This document shows, piece after piece, positions 1 through 6,387 of a DNA stretch of 14,630 bases. Below the pieces are notes generated by a model, which saw only the letters and a program-made list of their open reading frames with translations, had not been told where the DNA came from and searched no databases. The position numbers were made by a program, and so were the translations under genes. Each line of letters begins with the position of its first letter. Positions within the stretch are counted from its first letter, which is position 1. The stretch is from SAR202 cluster bacterium Io17-Chloro-G7 (GTDB lineage: Bacteria; Chloroflexota; Dehalococcoidia; UBA3495), in assembly GCA_002817055.1 (NCBI GenBank), contig MUCU01000037.1, positions 1 through 14,630 of the forward strand, in the 5' to 3' direction.

Positions 1-157
1 GCGGCTCTGCTTTGGTGTGCTCAAGAGCGGTCGGCCCTTCGATCTTTCTTTGCATACTGCTACTTTAACCAGTTGACTTTTAATACGGCATCTAAGCAGT
101 CTCTAAAATTGGACGTCACGAGCGGCCCTCGTATGGCAATAGTTTTCGGAGACTGCG
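1..157. other. Left-end sequence upstream of the rpsB promoter
   Basis: I found no tRNA, supportable gene or terminator here. GCTCT (4-8) and AGAGC (24-28) could pair, but no T-run follows. TTGACT at 73-78 has no -10 box at a suitable distance. Confidence 0.4.
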
Positions 158-186
158 TTGCCCGTGGAATTGGGCTATGGTATACT
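158..186 (+). promoter_or_regulatory. Probable sigma70-type promoter of the rpsB operon
   Basis: TTGCCC at 158-163 and TATACT at 181-186 are separated by exactly 17 bases, and TGG directly precedes the -10 box, making an extended -10 (TGnTATACT). Transcription would start near 192-194, leaving a leader of about 180 bases before rpsB. It is the best promoter match I found by eye in the window, and it faces the right way. Assignment to sigma70 is inferred from the consensus only. Confidence 0.6.
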
Positions 187-200
187 CGCGTACTAAGCCA

Positions 201-281
201 ACCAGTATGAGAGCGTGGGGACAGGCACGGCCAGGAGCATCGAGAGACTGGTCGGCATTCAGGCGTCCTGCCTGGCATGCC
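201..281 (+). promoter_or_regulatory. Structured 5' leader of rpsB (candidate S2 autoregulatory RNA)
   Basis: Three helices can be drawn by eye. ACCAGT (201-206) pairs with ACTGGT (247-252) and encloses a small CGTG/CACG hairpin (214-217 with 226-229). Directly after it comes a longer hairpin: GGCAT (254-258) pairs with ATGCC (277-281), and CAGGC (260-264) pairs with GCCTG (270-274) around a 5-base loop, with a T-G wobble and one bulged C between the two stems. The first helix begins just after the predicted transcription start. No T-run follows, so it is not a simple terminator. S2 is known to repress rpsB-tsf through the mRNA leader in E. coli; a similar role here is inferred from position. 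Confidence 0.45.
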
Positions 282-372
282 TCATAACATTGTTACCAAA
301 TAACATCCGATGCTAGTAAAATAACGATATCGTTTTTAGTTATAGGATAGGAGAAAAATAAAGGTAGGTTTT

Positions 373-1638
373 ATGGTACAGTCCGTCGAGCAACCAGCGG
401 AACCACAGTCGGCGCCGGAAGCGGCACCGAGATTTGCGGAAGTCGCGGAGCAAGTCGTAGCTCCACGCCCTGCGCCGATACGAGAGCCTCTGACGATGAA
501 GTCACTTCTGGAGGCCGGTGTCCACTTCGGACACCAGACGCGCCGCTGGAACCCCAGAATGAAGCGCTACATTTTTACCCAGCGCAACGGCATCCACATT
601 ATTGATCTCCAGCAAACTCTTGGCATGATCAACGAAGCCTACCGGGCCATGACCCAGGTTGTGGCTGACGGTGGAAAGGTTCTTTTCGTCGGCACCAAGA
701 GACAAGCTCAGGAAGTAATTGCCAGCGAAGCCGAACGCTGTGGAATGTGGTACGTAAACCAAAGATGGCTGGGTGGCACTTTGACCAACTTCCGGACCAT
801 CCGCACTCGAATCAACTACATGCTCGAGTTGCAACAGAAGAGAGACCAGGGATATTTCCGGGTTTTGCCTAAGAAAGAAGGAGTAAAACTTCGGGACACG
901 CTGGCTCGATTGGAAAAGTACTTCCATGGCCTGCGGGACATGGGGGAAGTGCCGGCCGCCATGTTTGTTGTGGATATTGGAAAAGAAGATATATGCATCG
1001 CCGAAGCCCGCCGGATGGGCGTGAAGATTTTCGCCATCGTGGACAGCGATTGCAACCCCGATTACGTGAACCAGATTATTCCGGGTAACGACGACGCCGT
1101 TAGGTCTATCCGGTTGATCACGGCTAGAATGGCCACAGCTATACTCGAAGGCACTGCCGAGCGTGAAGCGAGGCTCCAAGCCGAGAGAGAAGAACTGGAA
1201 CTGGACGCGGTTGCGGAAGAAGAATTGGCAATTTTGGAAGGCACCGATCTAGGCGATCAACCCCTGCCTCCGACTCTGGAAGGATTGGAACAAGAATTTC
1301 AGGCGGCGGCCGAGGTCGCCAGTACGGAGCCCACCGCCGTAGCGGTGGAACAAGCTCCGGCCGCTCCCAGTGCCGTAGCGGAAACCCCAGTGAGCGCATC
1401 CCCGGTCGTTGCGGCAGAAGCCTCCGTGGCGCCTGCATCAGAAGTGCCGCCAACCGCGGTGGCAGAAGCCCCGGTCGCGCCTGCACCAGAAGCGCCGCCA
1501 ACTCCGGTGGCAGAAGCCCCGGTCGCGCCTGCACCAGATGCACCCGCTACGCCGGTGGCTGAGACGACCACGATTGAGAATCAGCCTGACGTTGGTGGTG
1601 CAACTCCGCAACCTGAACCGAAAGCTGATAAAGAATAA
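373..1638 (+). CDS. rpsB: 30S ribosomal protein S2 with extended termini
   Basis: This is a structural protein of the small ribosomal subunit, needed for late assembly and for docking S1 or mRNA in other bacteria. The S2 core spans about residues 42-265, starting MKSLLEAGVHFGHQTRRWNP and including VNQRWLGGTLTNFRTI (128-143) and IIPGNDDAVRSIRLIT (235-250). The protein has 421 residues where about 230-260 is usual. There are 41 extra residues in front and about 155 behind; the tail is first acidic and helical (262-290), then Ala/Pro/Val-rich with three 16-residue repeats (347-394). The ATG at 373 has AGGTAGG at 362-368. An internal ATG at 496 would start the protein at the conserved core, so the N-terminal extension may not be translated. 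The gene heads the operon and precedes tsf, as in most bacteria. Confidence 0.97.
   Translation: MVQSVEQPAEPQSAPEAAPRFAEVAEQVVAPRPAPIREPLTMKSLLEAGVHFGHQTRRWNPRMKRYIFTQRNGIHIIDLQQTLGMINEAYRAMTQVVADGGKVLFVGTKRQAQEVIASEAERCGMWYVNQRWLGGTLTNFRTIRTRINYMLELQQKRDQGYFRVLPKKEGVKLRDTLARLEKYFHGLRDMGEVPAAMFVVDIGKEDICIAEARRMGVKIFAIVDSDCNPDYVNQIIPGNDDAVRSIRLITARMATAILEGTAEREARLQAEREELELDAVAEEELAILEGTDLGDQPLPPTLEGLEQEFQAAAEVASTEPTAVAVEQAPAAPSAVAETPVSASPVVAAEASVAPASEVPPTAVAEAPVAPAPEAPPTPVAEAPVAPAPDAPATPVAETTTIENQPDVGGATPQPEPKADKE
1411..1554 (+). repeat. Three 48-bp tandem repeats in the rpsB tail
   Basis: Units lie at 1411-1458, 1459-1506 and 1507-1554. They encode 16-residue versions of VAEAPVAPAPEAPPTP (second copy exact; first and third diverged). 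The second and third units are nearly identical at DNA level over their first 30 bases, indicating recent in-frame duplication. Confidence 0.85.
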
Positions 1639-1696
1639 CCAGGTGACCGCAATTTGGCCGGAGGAAAGCCAGGTCAACTGAACTAGGAGGTTAAAT

Positions 1697-2200
1697 TTGG
1701 AGGTCACCGTAGATCTCATACGGGCCCTGCGAGATAGGACAGGGGCCGGGGTTATGGAATGCAAGAATGCATTGGAAGCGACCCAAGGGGATATTGAAAA
1801 AGCGGTCGAAAGCTTGAGACAGGACGGATTCGCTCAAGCTGCCAAGAGGACCGATCGGGCTACTAACCAAGGATTGGTGGAGTCCTACGTGCACACCGGG
1901 GGACGGGTGGGAGCATTGGTGGAACTAGGCTGCGAAACCGATTTCGTGGCGCGAACGGCAGAGTTCAAAGAACTGGCCCATGATATTGCAATGCAGGTGG
2001 CTGCGATGGGCCCCGTCTATGTGGACGAGAGCGATATCGAAGAAGGGGACGACCGCCCGGCGGCTCAGGTAAGTTTGCTTCGGCAACCGTTCATAAAGAA
2101 TAATTCTTCGTCGGTTTCCGAGGTAATACAAGAAGTCGCTGCCAAACTCGGCGAAAACGTTCGTGTTCTTAGATTTACTCGTTTGGCCTTGGGGGAATAA
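1697..2200 (+). CDS. tsf: Elongation factor Ts, short form
   Basis: This is the guanine nucleotide exchange factor that releases GDP from EF-Tu. The N-terminal UBA-like domain (about residues 1-40, with LRDRTGAGVMECKNAL) is followed by the core with the signature TDFVA at 81-85, the TDF element that contacts EF-Tu. At 167 residues it is much shorter than the roughly 280-residue E. coli protein. It carries a single short dimerisation/core subdomain, as in the short EF-Ts of Thermus and some other lineages. The start is TTG at 1697, supported by a strong AGGAGG at 1685-1690 six bases upstream; no ATG fits the conserved N-terminus. It lies 58 bases after rpsB, the classical pairing. Confidence 0.95.
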   Translation: MEVTVDLIRALRDRTGAGVMECKNALEATQGDIEKAVESLRQDGFAQAAKRTDRATNQGLVESYVHTGGRVGALVELGCETDFVARTAEFKELAHDIAMQVAAMGPVYVDESDIEEGDDRPAAQVSLLRQPFIKNNSSSVSEVIQEVAAKLGENVRVLRFTRLALGE

Positions 2201-2941
<741 letters not shown>

Positions 2942-2943
2942 TC

Positions 2944-3534
2944 ATGGCAGGAAATCAGGAATCCGATAAAGAGCAAACCACCGCTGAGGTCTTAAAGGGC
3001 GTAGAAACCAGGATGGACCGGGCGATTCATGCTTTGAACCGGGACTTGGCTACCTTGCGAACCGGTAGGGCAACACCGTCATTGATCGAAAACATTTCGG
3101 TGGAATACTACGGTACTCCCACCCCGCTGAACCAAATTGCATCAATATCGGCACCCGACGCTAGGGCTATTATGGTACAGCCATGGGACAAACAAGCCCT
3201 TCGCGACATAGAAAGAAGCCTGGCAAAATTGGATATGGGCTTCAACCCTTCCAATGACGGGAACATGATTACTGTGCCGATTCCGCCTCTAAATAAAGAG
3301 CGGCGCCAAGAACTGGTGCGCTTGCTGAAAAAGAAGTTGGAGGAAAGCAAAGTTTCTGTCAGAAACGTGCGTCGAGACGGCTTGGAGTCGCTGCGAAAAC
3401 TGGAGAAGGACAAAGCTATTTCTCAAGACGAAAACCGTCGGGCGCAAGACCAGCTTCAGAAAGCTACCGACGGTCACACCAAAAAGATAGACCAGGTAGG
3501 CACCGTAAAAGAAGCGGAAATAATGCAGGTCTAA
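2944..3534 (+). CDS. frr: Ribosome recycling factor
   Basis: It splits post-termination ribosomes together with EF-G so the subunits can be reused. The 196 residues compare with about 185 in the family; the extra residues are a polar N-terminal stretch (1-14). Typical elements are LRTGRATPSLIENI (38-51, start of the three-helix-bundle/domain II boundary), the hinge region around YYGTPTPLNQIA, the VPIPPLNKERRQEL segment (111-124) and RNVRRD (140-145). AAAGGAG at the end of pyrH serves as its ribosome binding site, and the ATG lies two bases after the pyrH stop. This pyrH-frr pairing is conserved widely across bacteria. Confidence 0.97.
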   Translation: MAGNQESDKEQTTAEVLKGVETRMDRAIHALNRDLATLRTGRATPSLIENISVEYYGTPTPLNQIASISAPDARAIMVQPWDKQALRDIERSLAKLDMGFNPSNDGNMITVPIPPLNKERRQELVRLLKKKLEESKVSVRNVRRDGLESLRKLEKDKAISQDENRRAQDQLQKATDGHTKKIDQVGTVKEAEIMQV

Positions 3535-3536
3535 GC

Positions 3537-4292
3537 ATGACGGTCAGGACCGAATCGTCTGAACCGTCGGCAATGGATAATCACCAAAAACCATTAAAGG
3601 TGCCGGTTCACGTTGCCATAATCATGGACGGCAATGGACGCTGGGCCCAAAAGAGGGGCTTGCCCAGGCTGGCTGGACACCGCATGGGCGTAGACTGCAT
3701 CCACGGTGTTTTGGAGACCCTGGGGAAAAAGGGTGTCAAGTACGTTACCCTCTACGCTTTCTCTACGGAGAATTGGAACCGGCCGACCGATGAAGTAGAA
3801 GGCATCCTCGAGATCATGCAGGATGCGCTCCAGGAACAGACCCAATCTCTGCATGAGAATAATGTACAGATTCTGCATATCGGCAAAGCGGATAGGCTCA
3901 GCCCCGAGTTGGAAAAAGCCATAAGTCACGCCCAAGAACTTACCTGCGCGAACACAGGGGTGACACTTAACTTCGCATTTGACTATGGTGGACGGGACGA
4001 AATCTTGGAGGCTGTAAAACAGGTAATCAGGGACCAAGTCCCGGCCGAAGATATCGACGAAGCCTTGTTCAGCAAGTACCTATTCACTGCCCACTGTCCG
4101 GATCCGGACCTGATAATCCGGACCGGTGGCGAGCTTCGAATTAGTAATTTCTTGCTATGGCAGTCGGCTTACAGCGAGTACTACCATACCTCAACATTGT
4201 GGCCTGATCTGGATTCAGCCGAATTGGAGCGGGTTCTGGAGGCGTTCAGCAATCGCCAGCGGCGCTTCGGCAGGGTGACTCCCGAGGCCTAA
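3537..4292 (+). CDS. uppS: Isoprenyl transferase (undecaprenyl diphosphate synthase)
   Basis: It condenses isopentenyl diphosphate units onto farnesyl diphosphate in cis to make the C55 lipid carrier for cell wall and surface polymers. Visible motifs are IIMDGNGRWA (28-37, with catalytic Asp31 and the pyrophosphate-binding G-N-G-R), FSTENWNR (75-82) and IIRTGGELRISNFLLWQ (193-209) with the Arg pair that binds IPP. Length is 251 residues, normal for the family; about 20 polar residues precede the first strand, so the internal ATG at residue 13 is an alternative start. The gene starts two bases after frr, implying coupled translation, and it shares its precursor pathway with dxr and ispG in the same window. 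Confidence 0.96.
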   Translation: MTVRTESSEPSAMDNHQKPLKVPVHVAIIMDGNGRWAQKRGLPRLAGHRMGVDCIHGVLETLGKKGVKYVTLYAFSTENWNRPTDEVEGILEIMQDALQEQTQSLHENNVQILHIGKADRLSPELEKAISHAQELTCANTGVTLNFAFDYGGRDEILEAVKQVIRDQVPAEDIDEALFSKYLFTAHCPDPDLIIRTGGELRISNFLLWQSAYSEYYHTSTLWPDLDSAELERVLEAFSNRQRRFGRVTPEA

Positions 4293-4295
4293 CGA

Positions 4296-5177
4296 TTGCT
4301 CCAACGGACGATCACCGCTGCGGTCGGAATTCCTATGGTGGCCGCGTCCATCTGGTTCGGTGCCCCGTGGTTGACTGTACTGATAGCGGTGGTGGCGGTC
4401 CAAGGAGTCCGCGAGTTCTACCGTCTGAGGCCGAAAGGCATCCCTCCCCTTCCATCGGTATTGGGAGCAATCTGGGCAATGGCTTTCGTTATAGGCGCCC
4501 AGGCCAGTTCCAGCTTAGGCAACTTCTTGGTAATCTCCTTAATCATTCTGGCCGTCGGCACCTTCGTGTGCCTGCTCTGGTTCATCGCTTACTACACCGC
4601 TGGCAAATCCCTCACCGCATCTTTATACCTACTCGCCGGCCCGGTATATATCGGCTTCCTCTTGGCCCACAGCCTTGTATTGTGGGAAATCGGAGACCCT
4701 ATCGGAGACTCGGTTGGAGACTCACTGGGAGACTCTATTAGTGGAGCCATTGTGGTCTCCGGTCACGCAGGCCGGGACTGGTTGCTCCTGACCATACTGA
4801 TTGTCTTCGCCACCGACACCGGCGCTTACCTGGTGGGCAAAGCGTTTGGCAGCCGGCCACTGGCCCCGGTCATCAGTCCCAACAAAACATGGGAGGGCGC
4901 CATTGGCGGCCTATTCTCCGCCTTGGTGATTGCCATAGTGGTGGGCTTCCTTCTGGACCTAACGACGCCCAAGTGGCAGCAGGTGGTTGTCGGCGCCACC
5001 GTGGGCGTGATCTCCCAATTTGGCGATCTATTTGAATCAAAACTGAAAAGAATGTCCAACGCCAAGGACGCAGGTAGTATAATTCCAGGACATGGTGGAG
5101 TTTTAGATCGATTGGATTCCGTTGTCGTGTCAATCCCGGTGGTGTACTATCTTCTCTCAACCGTATTTGACCCGTAA
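4296..5177 (+). CDS. cdsA: Phosphatidate cytidylyltransferase (CDP-diglyceride synthase)
   Basis: This membrane enzyme makes CDP-diacylglycerol from phosphatidate and CTP, the branch point of phospholipid synthesis. It has 293 residues with several hydrophobic spans (for example 11-36, 56-70, 78-100, 108-130, 162-182, 202-220). The family signature S-x(3)-KR-x(4)-KD-x(4)-PGHGG-x(2)-DR-x-D is complete at residues 248-274, and SPNKTWEG stands at 194-201. The start is TTG at 4296 with GAGG at 4284-4287 and three bases between the uppS stop and the start; the sequence MLQRTITA matches the usual N-terminus of the family. A run of four short (I/V/L)GDS-type repeats at residues 132-147 is unusual. 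Confidence 0.95.
   Translation: MLQRTITAAVGIPMVAASIWFGAPWLTVLIAVVAVQGVREFYRLRPKGIPPLPSVLGAIWAMAFVIGAQASSSLGNFLVISLIILAVGTFVCLLWFIAYYTAGKSLTASLYLLAGPVYIGFLLAHSLVLWEIGDPIGDSVGDSLGDSISGAIVVSGHAGRDWLLLTILIVFATDTGAYLVGKAFGSRPLAPVISPNKTWEGAIGGLFSALVIAIVVGFLLDLTTPKWQQVVVGATVGVISQFGDLFESKLKRMSNAKDAGSIIPGHGGVLDRLDSVVVSIPVVYYLLSTVFDP
4689..4736 (+). repeat. Four 12-bp tandem repeats within cdsA
   Basis: Units start at 4689, 4701, 4713 and 4725; each carries the core GGAGAC and encodes I/V/L-G-D-S (first unit G-D-P). The array lies in a loop between membrane spans and keeps the reading frame. Confidence 0.85.
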
Positions 5178-5234
5178 GATAATGGACACACCGTTATTTC
5201 CTAAAGTCGGGACCGCCAAAAATTTCGTTACAAC

Positions 5235-5258
5235 AAATCTTTAAGCCAGAAAAGATTT
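5235..5258 (+). promoter_or_regulatory. Perfect 8-bp inverted repeat just before dxr
   Basis: AAATCTTT (5235-5242) and AAAGATTT (5251-5258) are perfect inverted copies around the 8-base loop AAGCCAGA, ending four bases before the dxr ATG. The only purine-rich, SD-like stretch (AGAAAAGA, 5247-5254 region) lies in the loop and right arm. It could tune dxr translation as an mRNA hairpin or act as a protein site; the stem is AT-rich and therefore weak. Confidence 0.4.
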
Positions 5259-5262
5259 AACT

Positions 5263-6381
5263 ATGAAAAAAATAGTAGTTCTAGGTTCGACAGGCTCGAT
5301 TGGCCGCCAGACGTTAGACGTTGTAAGGGCATTTCCCGAGGACTTTGACGTGGTAGGTTTGGCCGCCGGAAACAATCGGGACTTGCTGATGCAGCAGGTC
5401 AAGGAATTTAAGCCCAGCTATATTTACTGCACCAACCGTCCGGAGAGATGGCCCGAGAAAGTCGACTTTATCCCAATGGCAGAAATGGTTGCACTGGATG
5501 AGGTGGATTTGGTCATGGTGGCGACCATGGGTAGTGTTGGCTTGATTCCCACCTTGAACGCTTTGAAAAATGGGAAGTTGGTGGCACTATCCAACAAGGA
5601 ACCCATCGTTATGGCTGGCGAGATGATCAAGCAATACGAGGCCCAGTATGGCGGGACAGTGTTGCCGGTGGACAGCGAACCAAGTGCAATCTGGCAATGC
5701 CTGCGGGGCGAGGATAACGAAGTGCGCCGGTTGATGATCACCGGCTCGGGAGGCCCGTTCCGGAATACTCCGGTAAGTGAATTGGCTGCCGTCACACCTG
5801 AATTAGCCCTGCATCATCCAACTTGGAGCATGGGCAAGAAAATAACGATTGACTCTGCTACCATGATGAATAAGGCATTTGAAGTAATAGAGTCTCATTG
5901 GTTGTTTAAGGTGCCTTGGGATAAAATAGAAGTGGTGATCCACCCTCAAAGTACAATACATTCCATGGTCGAGTTTGAGGACGGTTCGGTTAAAGCACAG
6001 ATGGGCCCACCGGACATGCGGTTGCCCATTCAGTATGCCCTCTTCTACCCGAAACGGTTTTTCAACGACATGATCCCAAAATTAGACATTAGCATTTCTC
6101 ACTCGCTTACTTTCCAACCCATGGAGCCGGAACGTTATCCTTGCTTCGGTCTTGCTGTTTCGGCAGCGCAGCGCGGCGGCACCTATCCCACCGTCCTCAG
6201 CGCCGCCGACGAAGTCGCTGTTGGGGCCTTTCTTGATGGAAAGATTGGGTTCACCGACATACACCGCGTGGTGGACCAGGTTCTATCCGACCATCAAATG
6301 ATGCCTGGGGCAGATGCCGAAGAGTTGTTGGAAGCCGACCGGTGGGCGGTAATAAGGGCCAGTGAGATAGCGGGCCGTTAG
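5263..6381 (+). CDS. dxr: 1-deoxy-D-xylulose 5-phosphate reductoisomerase
   Basis: This catalyses the NADPH-dependent rearrangement and reduction of DXP to MEP, the first committed step of the MEP isoprenoid pathway and the target of fosmidomycin. The Rossmann motif GSTGSIG is at 8-14 and NKE at 111-113. Metal ligands appear as DSE at 137-139 and the Glu of MMNKAFEVIE (201-210). TGSGGPFR (160-167), WSMGKKITIDSATMMNK and HPQSTIHSMVEF are also intact, and 372 residues is typical. After DSE the protein reads P-S-A instead of the E. coli H-N-A, so the residue equivalent to His153 is proline. The gap of 85 bases from cdsA is the longest so far in the operon and holds an inverted repeat. No strong Shine-Dalgarno is visible. 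Confidence 0.97.
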   Translation: MKKIVVLGSTGSIGRQTLDVVRAFPEDFDVVGLAAGNNRDLLMQQVKEFKPSYIYCTNRPERWPEKVDFIPMAEMVALDEVDLVMVATMGSVGLIPTLNALKNGKLVALSNKEPIVMAGEMIKQYEAQYGGTVLPVDSEPSAIWQCLRGEDNEVRRLMITGSGGPFRNTPVSELAAVTPELALHHPTWSMGKKITIDSATMMNKAFEVIESHWLFKVPWDKIEVVIHPQSTIHSMVEFEDGSVKAQMGPPDMRLPIQYALFYPKRFFNDMIPKLDISISHSLTFQPMEPERYPCFGLAVSAAQRGGTYPTVLSAADEVAVGAFLDGKIGFTDIHRVVDQVLSDHQMMPGADAEELLEADRWAVIRASEIAGR

Positions 6382-6387
6382 AAACTT

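Noticed and set aside
60..278. Minus-strand open frame of 72 residues at the left end
   Set aside because: It covers the rpsB promoter and leader, has no recognisable sequence and no start signal.
323..337. Palindrome AACGATATCGTT followed by a T-run before rpsB, resembling a terminator
   Set aside because: A perfect palindrome without loop bases gives at most a few weak AT-rich pairs as RNA; it is too weak for a terminator or attenuator call.
502..1179. A 225-residue open frame antisense to rpsB
   Set aside because: It lies wholly inside the highly conserved S2 core on the opposite strand, has no ribosome binding site and no familiar motif; it is a codon-use shadow.
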